Below, in pieces: positions 4,784-10,642 of a DNA stretch of 20,365 nucleotides. This DNA comes from a virus. Positions within the stretch are counted from its first letter, which is position 1. Each line of letters starts with the position of its first letter. Position numbers and translations under genes: made by a program. The notes beneath the pieces were generated by a model, which worked only from the letters and a program-made list of their open reading frames with translations, searched no databases and was not told the DNA's origin. The stretch is from positions 1 to 20,365 of IMG/VR virus record IMGVR_UViG_3300008448_006361. One strand, given 5' to 3'.

Positions 4784-5010
4784 AAACCCAAGATAAGCAC
4801 CTACCTCACAGCGGTCAGCGCAGCGGTCATTGATGCTATCATAGCAGGGACAGTGCGGTCAAACCAACAAGTTTGTAGCAAGGAACTGCAAAACTGTAGA
4901 AGCTAGACTGGGCGGGGGTTACAGAGATTATTTTTGTGTGAGAATGAGGGTGATTTGGGGTGAAAAACACTCCATGTTATTACAGTAGCAGGTCTAGCCA
5001 CAGATTTAGT
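4784..5010 (+). ncRNA. Candidate structured early noncoding RNA
   Basis: There is no credible ORF in this GC-richer stretch, yet it follows promoter-like element 11. Visible pairing: TGCTA/TAGCA around TCA (4834-4846), CAAAC/GTTTG (4860-4875), a long-range stem GCTAGAC(TG) at 4902-4910 with CA(G)GTCTAGC at 4989-4998, and within it GGGGTG/CACTCC around AAAAA (4957-4973). Three copies of GCGGTC occur at 4811, 4823 and 4855. The 3' end is not clear; no strong terminator is seen. Antisense regulator, sponge RNA or packaging/replication signal are all possible. Confidence 0.4.
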
Positions 5011-5145
5011 CAACAGACTTAGACAACATATTTATATGGCTAACACACTATCTATGTAACTATCTCTATCAGTACTATCTCTATATATAAGAGCACAGTA
5101 ACCAACTCCGGAATCATATTAATCCACCACTTAAACCCAATAACC
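5011..5145 (+). other. Gene-free leader before the 63-aa gene
   Basis: AT-rich, with a TCTCTATCAGTACTATCTCTATATATAA-type stretch of partly repeated TATCTCTAT units (about 5059-5089), but no GTTGCARC box. A promoter for 5146 must lie here or upstream; I cannot place it. Confidence 0.35.
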
Positions 5146-5337
5146 ATGAATGTATACATCCTTCACTGCGACATGTTTGACAATGGCACTCATGTAAGCC
5201 ACAGCATTGTTAATGTATTTGCTACAAAAGAACTTGCTGAAAAAGACAAAGACCATTGTATCAAGTATGAAGATGCTGATAACTATATGTTTGACATAAC
5301 ATATACCATTACAGAAATACAAGTACAGGGAGCTTGA
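5146..5337 (+). CDS. Small acidic protein, unknown function
   Basis: A 63-aa protein starting MNVYILHCDMFDNG. It appears to mix beta (VYILHCDMF, MFDITYTITEIQV) and one charged helix (ATKELAEKDKDHCIKY), and resembles small phage proteins that act as single compact domains. The minus strand is also open here but has no start context. No GTTGCARC box precedes it, but its stop codon still sits in the loop of a hairpin, which links it to the cassette style upstream. Confidence 0.78.
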   Translation: MNVYILHCDMFDNGTHVSHSIVNVFATKELAEKDKDHCIKYEDADNYMFDITYTITEIQVQGA

Positions 5338-5346
5338 CTCCCGTTT
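5328..5346 (+). terminator. Weak terminator hairpin with the stop codon in its loop
   Basis: GGGAG/CTCCC around CTTGA, which includes the TGA stop; followed by GTTTAA, so the T tract is short. Confidence 0.5.
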
Positions 5347-5364
5347 AATCCTAAACTATATACT

Positions 5365-5586
5365 ATGCATTTAATTATTGCTAATCTAATGTTTGTTCTA
5401 CAGATACACTCCGGGTATATTATACCAACTGATGATGTAGATGGTAGAACTATATACTCTATTCCATCTGCGGGAATTGAGTATGCTTACAAAGCAGAGA
5501 TAGTCCAGTATCTTGAAACTGGTCAGTTCAGTTATGATGAAACCTTAGATGACAAGGTTGATCCATCTATGTTTAAAAACAAATAG
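5365..5586 (+). CDS. Small protein, unknown function
   Basis: A 73-aa protein with a hydrophobic N-terminus (MHLIIANLMFVLQIHSGYII), which could be a membrane anchor or a buried strand, then an acidic body (PTDDVDGRTIYSIPSAG, YDETLDDKVDPSMFKNK). A YxxE-type helix (AYKAEIVQYLETGQFSYDET) lies in between. It ends with TAG four bases before the next ATG, so the two are co-transcribed. No family recognised. Confidence 0.75.
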   Translation: MHLIIANLMFVLQIHSGYIIPTDDVDGRTIYSIPSAGIEYAYKAEIVQYLETGQFSYDETLDDKVDPSMFKNK

Positions 5587-5589
5587 GCC

Positions 5590-5868
5590 ATGATTACATT
5601 TGCTGATTTAAAATTTGAAACTGATGAGTTAGGAGAACATGCCTTTCACATCTTTGACAACTATTATGGTGTGTCAGTAGTACGTGGTCCTTATACCTAT
5701 GGTGGTAGAAATGGACTATATGAGTTGGCTGTTGTATACATGGCTCCTGAAGATAAAGAATCTCAGTTAGTATATGATACTCCGATTACTAATGATGTTA
5801 TGGGGTATTTAACTCCTGATAATATTACAGATGTAATGGCTCAGGTAAAAGCATTACCACCAAGATAA
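5590..5868 (+). CDS. Small protein of 92 aa, unknown function
   Basis: A 92-aa mainly beta-type protein (HAFHIFDNYYGVSVVRG, LYELAVVYMAPED) with a short C-terminal helix ending VKALPPR. The early part, with its DELGEHAFHIFDNYYGVSV, reads like a small solvent-exposed domain whose aromatic residues could bind a partner. It is translated right after the 73-aa gene. It is followed by a long gene-free foldable region, so its 3' UTR is unusual. Function unknown. Confidence 0.8.
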   Translation: MITFADLKFETDELGEHAFHIFDNYYGVSVVRGPYTYGGRNGLYELAVVYMAPEDKESQLVYDTPITNDVMGYLTPDNITDVMAQVKALPPR

Positions 5869-6198
5869 TTATTTACTCTCATCCAAGCAGGTAATACTCT
5901 GAGTAGTATTAATTAGCGGAATGCATAAGTCAAGGATTGCAACCTTGTGAGAGTACAAAGTCAGTTTGTTTGGAGATTGTTCTGACTATAAACTAGTGAA
6001 TCTATCCTATCCAGTAAGTTACTGGCGTTGGCTCACCATAACAGACAAGTGAGAGGCTTTAGTCCATATGCCTTAAGGACTGAATTAATGCACCACAACT
6101 AACTTCCCAAGGGTTAGCAGTTTCTAAGAACTAATAATTCCTATTATGTGACAAATAGGTTGGTAGGAAACTGAGTGCAGAGGGGTTCTGATTGTATT
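5869..6198 (+). ncRNA. Candidate structured RNA in a long intergenic region
   Basis: There is no ORF over 330 bases, but a dense series of local inverted repeats: TACTCTCA(tc)CAAG at 5874-5887 with CTTGTGAGAGTA at 5944-5955, enclosing TAATACT/AGTATTA (5892-5911); AGTCAG/CTGACT (5959-5987); CCAGTA/TACTGG with a triloop (6011-6025); CTCAC/GTGAG (6032-6053); TTAGTCC/GGACTGA (6059-6083); CCTATT/AATAGG (6140-6159). Such an ordered string is unlikely in random AT-rich DNA. It does not match a tRNA, and I cannot identify group I intron P3-P8 core elements. Its boundaries are unknown. Confidence 0.5.
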
Positions 6199-6232
6199 TT
6201 ATTTATTTACTTACTTAATTTTTATTCTGATT
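6199..6232 (+). promoter_or_regulatory. AT-rich leader TTATTTACTTACTTAATTT
   Basis: Leader directly before the 303-aa gene, ending TTCTGATT before the ATG. The same TTCTGATTATG ending and TTATTTA repeat precede the gene at 8136, and a close relative precedes 9606. Confidence 0.45.
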
Positions 6233-7144
6233 ATGAAAAATTTATCTACAAAAGGACTATCTATGTCCCAAGCACAGTCTATTTCTAACCTGTGCAACCA
6301 ACGTGCACAAGAAATTGGCCGTGAGTTGGATTCTTACAATGTCTCTAGTAAGTCCATTAAGATTGCTGGTGAGACATTTGAGTTAGAAACTCCATATGCT
6401 ATGCCATCTACAGTTCTTGAGTTACTCAAAGAGAAGGCTAACTTGCATTCTACTCAAGCATTCTTGATGGAGGCTATCAGAGAGAAGAGTGACATCATTA
6501 CAGAACTTGAAAGCAGAAGATTTGATAGTTCTGGTCTTTTGGAGCCTGAGCGTCCAGAGTATCCGGATCTTCATATTGCTAATTCTGTGGGTGAGAACTG
6601 GGGTTGGTCTCAGCTTACTCCAAGTGAGTATAATGAGTACTTGATGGCTGAAGCATATGCTTCTCATCTTGGTCAGTTCATCCATAAGGGTGGTAAGTTG
6701 ACTCAGATGCGTAAGCAGTTAGCTGATCTTCCTGCTATTGAGTGGATGAATGTTAAAGAAGGTGAGAAAACACCAGTTAAGATTCAGAAGCATCATACTG
6801 CACAGGAGTTGCTTGCTATTCATGAGCAGATTGCTAATGAGCATAGAGTTTATGAGCAACGTGTAAACTATTACAAAGCCAAGGTTAAGAACTTGGTCAG
6901 TGATGAGAATGCACGTATTCAGAAGGAAAATGCTGATAAAGCAAAAGCTTATGAATTAGAGGAGCAACGTATCAATGAAGAATACAGAGCTGCTATGAAT
7001 ACATACCGCACTCAGTTAATAGCTGAGACTTCATCTTTTAGTGCTGACCGTGAGAAGGCAATTAAGGATGCTGCTGCACTAAGAATTAGTGTTGATCCTA
7101 GATTTCAGGCTGTAATTGACATGTTCATTACTCCAGAAAAATAG
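6233..7144 (+). CDS. Helical coiled-coil protein of 303 aa, unknown function
   Basis: The largest protein in the left half. After a polar start (MKNLSTKGLSMSQAQSISN) it has a short beta insert (KSIKIAGETFELETPYAMP), a helical region (TVLELLKEKANLHSTQAFLM), a central Trp/Pro-rich section (NWGWSQLTPSEYNEYLMAEA), and a long charged helical C-terminal third (about 195-275) typical of coiled coil. There is no HNH, LAGLIDADG or GIY motif, so it is not an obvious homing enzyme despite lying between two foldable gene-free regions. It could be a replication or recombination accessory factor or a structural scaffold; nothing decides between them. The length and clean codon use make it certainly coding. 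Confidence 0.88.
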   Translation: MKNLSTKGLSMSQAQSISNLCNQRAQEIGRELDSYNVSSKSIKIAGETFELETPYAMPSTVLELLKEKANLHSTQAFLMEAIREKSDIITELESRRFDSSGLLEPERPEYPDLHIANSVGENWGWSQLTPSEYNEYLMAEAYASHLGQFIHKGGKLTQMRKQLADLPAIEWMNVKEGEKTPVKIQKHHTAQELLAIHEQIANEHRVYEQRVNYYKAKVKNLVSDENARIQKENADKAKAYELEEQRINEEYRAAMNTYRTQLIAETSSFSADREKAIKDAAALRISVDPRFQAVIDMFITPEK

Positions 7145-7452
7145 GAGCTTATAGGTGAGCAAGAGATAGGCATAAGCTGATTCTCTTGCTCTTTACACCT
7201 AGTGATAAAGACTTTAAGATATAGCAAGAACGGGTTATGCGCCCTTACATTCATAAGATTTATTAATTATCTTAACCATACCGCTTCTCTTCAAACTTTA
7301 CTGAGATAGAACTCTCCGTCAGACAGGTTACTGCACATAGATGCAATTGGCTGACACACTCTAGACTTAGTTTTTGTTTTTGCCTTTGAAGAAGAGAAGG
7401 TCTTTGACTTAGATTTTGAATTTGTCTTTGGCTATATATCTTTATCACTAGG
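7145..7452 (+). ncRNA. Candidate structured RNA with long-range 12-bp stem
   Basis: Gene-free. A perfect 12-bp pair CTAGTGATAAAG (7199-7210) and CTTTATCACTAG (7440-7451) is continued across an internal loop by ATATAGC (7219-7225) with GCTATAT (7431-7437). Inside lie TAAGAT/ATCTTA (7254-7274), CTTCTCTTC/GAAGAGAAG (7284-7399) and GTCAG/CTGAC (7318-7355). Before it is a 10-bp hairpin GAGCAAGAGA/TCTCTTGCTC (7157-7191); its extension TAGGT/ACCTA (7152-7201) competes with the long stem, which suggests two alternative folds. No family is recognised. Confidence 0.55.
7364..7430 (+). repeat. Imperfect 25-bp direct repeat
   Basis: Copies at 7364-7388 and 7406-7430, both beginning GACTTAG and ending CTTTG, identical at 21 of 25 positions. 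They lie in the 3' arm of the foldable region before the 81-aa gene. Function unknown; protein- or RNA-binding repeats are possible. Confidence 0.65.
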
Positions 7453-7483
7453 AGACTATTTTATTCAACTCAACTTATTAATT

Positions 7484-7729
7484 ATGAACACAGAAAAAAG
7501 AAACAGTTTATTTGTAGTGTCTTACTTTGCATTAGGACTATTTGGTGGTTGGATTATGGGGTCAGTAAGACCTGTTCCAGGCATGAAACCAGAGCATAAT
7601 ATTAAGCCTGAATACTACATTGAATTAAAAGGTAATGGATCTGCTATAATAGAAGATCTTGGCGGTAACACCTACACTTGCCCAACAATTGAAGACATAC
7701 CAAATGTATTAATTAAAGACAACTTGTAA
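7484..7729 (+). CDS. Single-pass membrane protein (paralogue of the gene at 1404)
   Basis: An 81-aa protein with the same plan as the 75-aa gene at 1404: charged start MNTEKRN, a membrane segment at about 8-29, a variable linker (here longer, with GMKPEHNIKPE), then YYIELKGNGSAIIED, TYTCP and the ending DNL. It is not followed by a terminator hairpin; the next ORF starts one base after the stop, so unlike its paralogue it is part of an operon. Identity is highest in the membrane segment and the ending, which suggests these matter most. Function unknown. Confidence 0.85.
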   Translation: MNTEKRNSLFVVSYFALGLFGGWIMGSVRPVPGMKPEHNIKPEYYIELKGNGSAIIEDLGGNTYTCPTIEDIPNVLIKDNL

Positions 7730-7730
7730 G

Positions 7731-7991
7731 ATGTTAGAAAAGAAGAAAGCACAGCTAAGAGATCTCAAGCGTAGAGAGGTCTCTTACAAATGGGATATTG
7801 AAGAGATTAAACATGCTGATATGGATCCGGAACGTAAGGCTATGTATTTGAATGATGCAATGTGTGAACACTACATGCTAGAAAATCAAATCATAGACTT
7901 GGAAAGTGAAATAAGGATGTATCCATTCAAGGTAACCCTAATTGGATTTGTTATATTTGTTCTTGGTATGACCATCTGTATGATGTTATAA
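7731..7991 (+). CDS. Tail-anchored coiled-coil membrane protein
   Basis: An 86-aa protein. Residues about 1-65 form a highly charged helix (MLEKKKAQLRDLKRREVSYK, LENQIIDLESEI) with heptad spacing, followed by a C-terminal membrane segment of about 20 residues (VTLIGFVIFVLGMTICMML). A cytoplasmic coiled coil with a C-terminal anchor resembles small phage inner-membrane proteins such as those involved in superinfection exclusion or lysis timing, but no specific family is recognised. It starts one base after the preceding membrane protein, so the two are probably made together. The tRNA gene begins nine bases after the stop. Confidence 0.83.
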   Translation: MLEKKKAQLRDLKRREVSYKWDIEEIKHADMDPERKAMYLNDAMCEHYMLENQIIDLESEIRMYPFKVTLIGFVIFVLGMTICMML

Positions 7992-7999
7992 TACCAAAT

Positions 8000-8073
8000 G
8001 GTTCCATAGCTCAATTGGATAGAGCAACACACTTCTAATGTGTAGGTTACAGGTTCGACTCCTGTTGGAATCA
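8000..8073 (+). tRNA. trnR: tRNA-Arg (anticodon UCU)
   Basis: A full cloverleaf can be drawn: acceptor GGTTCCA/TGGAATC (one G-U), D stem GCTC/GAGC, anticodon stem ACACA/TGTGT with loop CTTCTAA, five-base variable loop, T stem ACAGG/CCTGT with loop TTCGACT, and discriminator A. Loop positions 34-36 are TCT, reading AGA (and AGG) arginine codons. No CCA is encoded. The loop keeps U33 and A37. AGA is the arginine codon used most in these AT-rich genes, so codon supply is the simplest role. A terminator follows at once. Confidence 0.95.
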
Positions 8074-8077
8074 CTAT

Positions 8078-8104
8078 AGCCTCTAAGTAATTAGGGGCTT
8101 TTTT
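8078..8104 (+). terminator. Terminator after the tRNA
   Basis: AGCCTCTAA/TTAGGGGCT (9 bp with one G-U) around GTAA, then a run of T. It starts five bases after the tRNA. Confidence 0.85.
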
Positions 8105-8109
8105 ATATC

Positions 8110-8135
8110 TTATTTATTCACTTAAAATTCTGATT
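8110..8135 (+). promoter_or_regulatory. AT-rich leader of the TTATTTATTCACTTA class
   Basis: TTATTTATTCACTTA followed by TTCTGATT just before the ATG; shares both parts with the leader of the gene at 6233. Confidence 0.45.
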
Positions 8136-8450
8136 ATGAACATGTTAGGAAAACTATTTAACAAGAAGAAAACATTAAAAGCAACACCAGCTTTAAAGGT
8201 GTGCATTATTGATGACACAACAACAGACTTGTGGACTACCTTAGGTATTACACCAGAAAGAAGGGATGAGTTAGTTGATATTTGTGAGGAAGCTTATCAT
8301 CAATTTGATGGAAAGTCACGGTGTTATGAGTACATTGTAGATCATTGTAAACATGTCAATGAAGTAATTACAGCCACAATTGTATTTGAAAGAATGTGTG
8401 AAGGTCCTGGTAACCAATTTGCAGGTTTAATTAAACTCTTTGGAAGATGA
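8136..8450 (+). CDS. Small protein of 104 aa, unknown function
   Basis: A 104-aa protein. A basic, amphipathic N-terminus (MNMLGKLFNKKKTLKATPAL) could bind membrane or RNA. It is followed by VCIIDDTTTDLWTTLGITPE, a helical region with ERRDELVDICEEAYHQFDG, and a Cys/His-containing stretch (CYEYIVDHCKHVNEV) that could hold a metal, though spacing does not match a standard finger. The stop overlaps the next start (ATGA), forming a three-gene operon with 8447 and 8665. No family recognised. Confidence 0.82.
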   Translation: MNMLGKLFNKKKTLKATPALKVCIIDDTTTDLWTTLGITPERRDELVDICEEAYHQFDGKSRCYEYIVDHCKHVNEVITATIVFERMCEGPGNQFAGLIKLFGR

Positions 8451-8668
8451 AAGTATTTGAATTTGACTCAGTAATAGGTTTTGATTTCAACCTACAACTA
8501 ATTGACCGGGATGGTGAGTTAGTTAAAACAGGAGTAAAGCGTGGTTATGTTGCTGAACTACAAGAATTACCACAAATTGGTAACAACTTTGGTAATACAA
8601 GATGGTTCACCAACTTTAATGAATCACTATTGGCTAAGATCAGAGATTACAAAAGACTAAACACATGA
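8447..8668 (+). CDS. Small protein of 73 aa, unknown function
   Basis: A 73-aa protein, with the ATG overlapping the upstream TGA. Segments such as MKVFEFDSVIGFDFNLQLID read as a beta strand followed by an acidic turn, and the C-terminus is a basic helix (NESLLAKIRDYKRLNT). There are no cysteines and no membrane segment. Its stop again overlaps the start of 8665, so the three proteins are probably made in similar amounts and may work together. Function unknown. Confidence 0.8.
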   Translation: MKVFEFDSVIGFDFNLQLIDRDGELVKTGVKRGYVAELQELPQIGNNFGNTRWFTNFNESLLAKIRDYKRLNT

Positions 8669-9084
8669 ATGTATCAGTAACATATGATGATTCTGATGTT
8701 GCTAAAGCATTAGAAAAGATTATTGTAGACAAGAATAGTGCTGAGTTTGTAAAACTCTTTACTCCTATGATTTGTCAAAGCTCACATGCATCTAATTGGC
8801 TATTCAAGTTGATGCTTGGTAATGCTTTGCCTGAGGTAATACCAACAGGTACACTTTGCAAGTTCAGCGTTGATAATTTAGGCTATGGTGCTAACAAAGA
8901 TCATATTAAAGCTAAGTATGCTGATTCAGAGGACAAAATAGTTGTGACCATAAGAGAGTTTAGAGGCTTTCATGACTACAGTCATTATCTTGTCAACTAT
9001 ACCAATGTTAATGAACATGGTCAAGATAAACAAGACTATTGCACTGCTCAAGCAAACCAGCTAAAGATAATTAAGGAAATTTAA
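8665..9084 (+). CDS. Protein of 139 aa, unknown function
   Basis: A 139-aa protein that ends the three-gene operon. The N-terminal half is helical (DVAKALEKIIVDKNSAEFVK, NWLFKLMLGNA); the C-terminal half is beta-like with GTLCKFSVDNLGYGAN and KIVVTIREFRGFHDYSHYLV. The last block, rich in Tyr/His/Asn/Gln (NEHGQDKQDYCTAQANQ), is polar. No catalytic motif is evident. It is followed by a clear terminator at 9124. Probably a soluble regulator or binding protein; not identified. Confidence 0.83.
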   Translation: MNVSVTYDDSDVAKALEKIIVDKNSAEFVKLFTPMICQSSHASNWLFKLMLGNALPEVIPTGTLCKFSVDNLGYGANKDHIKAKYADSEDKIVVTIREFRGFHDYSHYLVNYTNVNEHGQDKQDYCTAQANQLKIIKEI

Positions 9085-9123
9085 CGTAGTATATCTGTTG
9101 GTATGCTTTTCCTAACAAATAAC

Positions 9124-9149
9124 AAGGGGCTGTAATGGCCCCTTTTTAT
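9124..9149 (+). terminator. Terminator of the 8136-9084 operon
   Basis: AAGGGGC/GCCCCTT (7 bp) around TGTAATG, then a T tract. Confidence 0.85.
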
Positions 9150-9160
9150 TGTCTTAGCTA

Positions 9161-9178
9161 TATAGTGCAGCATTTTAA
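9161..9178 (+). promoter_or_regulatory. Degenerate early promoter-like box 12
   Basis: TATAGTGCAGCATTTTAA resembles the ATAGTGTTGCAGCTTTAT box with a deletion. It is about 75 bases before the ATG at 9240, farther than usual, so this is tentative. Confidence 0.35.
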
Positions 9179-9239
9179 TTCTTTAATGAATCCATGTCAG
9201 GAATAATGGCATATATTTACTAAAGTTTATGCATTCACT

Positions 9240-9506
9240 ATGTTATATCAGTTGCCTAATGGCAAAGTTATATATTTAACAATTGAGCAATATCTTGAGC
9301 TCACTGATGAAGATGTCCAATACCTGATGTCACTAAATGCTGGTGAATATGCATTAAATCCATTCACAGATTCTGCAGTTGTAGAAAACACCAAAGAAAA
9401 ATACTATGACTTTGATTATCTAACAGATGATGAAAGTGATAGCATTATTTCAGATGATGAACCATTTGATGAAATAATAGACTTATCTGGTCCTACAGAT
9501 ATATAA
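9240..9506 (+). CDS. Acidic small protein, unknown function
   Basis: An 88-aa protein. It starts MLYQLPNGKVIYLTIEQYLE and is followed by TDEDVQYLMSLNAG, then an extended highly acidic C-terminus (DYLTDDESDSIISDDEPFDE, ending EIIDLSGPTDI). The short ordered head plus acidic tail is a layout seen in phage proteins that mimic DNA or occupy nucleic-acid-binding surfaces, which is only a suggestion here. I recall similar LPNGKVIYLT proteins in crAss-like phages but cannot verify it. Monocistronic, with a hairpin after the stop. Confidence 0.82.
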   Translation: MLYQLPNGKVIYLTIEQYLELTDEDVQYLMSLNAGEYALNPFTDSAVVENTKEKYYDFDYLTDDESDSIISDDEPFDEIIDLSGPTDI

Positions 9507-9562
9507 TAGTTCCACTTCTGATGGAACAGCACTTACTATAGCTTGAGTAACTATAGTATAGT
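9507..9562. repeat. Two inverted repeats between the acidic protein and the 157-aa gene
   Basis: GTTCCA/TGGAAC (9507-9525), then ACTATAG and CTATAGT around CTTGAGTAA. The first may be a weak terminator (no T tract); the second, being a palindrome at a promoter position, may be an operator. Confidence 0.4.
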
Positions 9563-9580
9563 ATTCTACTCAATCACTTA

Positions 9581-9605
9581 TTATTTACTTATTAATTTTT
9601 ATGTT
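9581..9605 (+). promoter_or_regulatory. AT-rich leader TTATTTACTTATTAATTTT
   Basis: Leader of the 157-aa gene. Same class as those at 3061, 6199 and 8110. Confidence 0.45.
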
Positions 9606-10079
9606 ATGAGCGCAAGTTCTAAAGTTGCTGTTGTATCTGATCCTACCACTGGAGCAGTTATTAACCAATCTCCTAATAATCCTGAATGGGGTTATATCAA
9701 AGTGGAGCAAACTACAAATGTCTATGATGACAATGGCTTTCTTAATAGAAAGAAAGTATCAGCTATTATCTCTGCACCAATTGTTATTCTACAAGAAGCA
9801 GGTTACTTTGCTGGTCAAATGTTGGATGGAAGAATTGTTGTACAAGAATCTATCACACCATGGAATGAAAAGAATCCAGAGCGTGATTTGAAAGTAGCAG
9901 GTGCTACTGGTATTATCTGCCGTATTGAGGGTCAACCAATTTACCGCAAAACTTTCTACACTGAGAAAGAGAATGCTAAAGACATTTTCCTTGCTCATGA
10001 TAATGTAGATGAATTGAAAAGAGCTTACAATGCTGAAAGAGTATCTGCTATTACTGCAGACCAGTCTTTTGATATCTAA
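9606..10079 (+). CDS. Beta-rich protein with acidic tail, candidate ssDNA-binding protein
   Basis: A 157-aa protein starting MSASSKVAVVSDPTTG. The longer reading begins at a TTG within an AT-rich leader and is rejected. The core has strand-like segments (WGYIKVEQTTNVYDD, KKVSAIISAPIVILQEAG, GRIVVQESITPW, ATGIICRIEGQPIYRKTFYT) and ends with a polar helix and ADQSFDI. A beta-barrel with an aromatic/acidic C-terminal tip, placed at the front of the replication block, is what a phage SSB would look like, but no defining motif is present. It has a strong leader and its own terminator, consistent with high expression. Confidence 0.85.
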   Translation: MSASSKVAVVSDPTTGAVINQSPNNPEWGYIKVEQTTNVYDDNGFLNRKKVSAIISAPIVILQEAGYFAGQMLDGRIVVQESITPWNEKNPERDLKVAGATGIICRIEGQPIYRKTFYTEKENAKDIFLAHDNVDELKRAYNAERVSAITADQSFDI

Positions 10080-10099
10080 TTGAATGTTGATTGATGGAG

Positions 10100-10131
10100 A
10101 GGGGGAGACATGTGCGTTTCCCCTTTTTCTT
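10100..10131 (+). terminator. Terminator after the 157-aa gene
   Basis: AGGGGGA pairs with TCCCCTT (including a G-T) across a loop of about 12 bases, followed by TTTTTCTTTT. Confidence 0.75.
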
Positions 10132-10156
10132 TTACTTATGATTAAACCTGTATACT

Positions 10157-10642
10157 ATGGAAAAGTTAAAACAAGATGTAAGAAATTACCAGATGAGATC
10201 ACATACTGTGATGTCATATGAGCAAGATGGCTACAACAGCTATCAAAATTATCTTTACAAAAGAGCACTCTACGGTCTAGATGCTCTAACAGAAAAAGAA
10301 CTTGCTACTATGTGTAGTAAGAAAAAGCAAAGAATTGTCAATGTGTATAAGCGTGCACAGGTTACACTTAACAAGTTTAAGCAGCAAATTACTATTCAAT
10401 ATAGTAACTTTCTGTTCAGTACTTTGTTCCCTGAAAGCCCAATTACACAGGCATTACTTGCTGATACTGAGACAGATGAAAAGTTCAAGAACACTTTAAC
10501 TTTTAAAGATTTAGGTATCACAAAAGAACAAATTATCAGTATCTTTATGCTTGAAGGGATCCTTCCTAAAAACTTCTTAAGTTTAGAAGGGCCACAAAAC
10601 CAACTACCAAGACTAAAGAATGATAAAACTGAAAGAATGTGA
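10157..10642 (+). CDS. Protein of 161 aa, unknown function, first of the replication operon
   Basis: A 161-aa protein, basic and helical. It begins MEKLKQDVRNYQMRSHTVMS, has a Tyr/Gln-rich section (YNSYQNYLYKRALYGL), a charged helix (EKELATMCSKKKQRIVNVYK), and a hydrophobic acidic tail region (TKEQIISIFMLEGILPKNFL). It overlaps the next gene by 23 bases. Overlap with an HNH protein and position before a ParB-like protein and a helicase suggest a nucleic-acid role, but no motif is recognised. An upstream terminator separates it from the 157-aa gene. Confidence 0.85.
   Translation: MEKLKQDVRNYQMRSHTVMSYEQDGYNSYQNYLYKRALYGLDALTEKELATMCSKKKQRIVNVYKRAQVTLNKFKQQITIQYSNFLFSTLFPESPITQALLADTETDEKFKNTLTFKDLGITKEQIISIFMLEGILPKNFLSLEGPQNQLPRLKNDKTERM

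Noticed and set aside
4544-4906. 120-aa plus-strand ORF across terminator and ncRNA region
   Set aside because: It crosses the strongest terminator and promoter-like element 11, and its start lies inside a real gene in another frame.
7211-7225. Group I intron S-strand lookalike (AAGATATAGC)
   Set aside because: I found no R strand giving a P7 helix and no P3/P8; flanking ORFs are complete, so nothing shows an interrupted gene.
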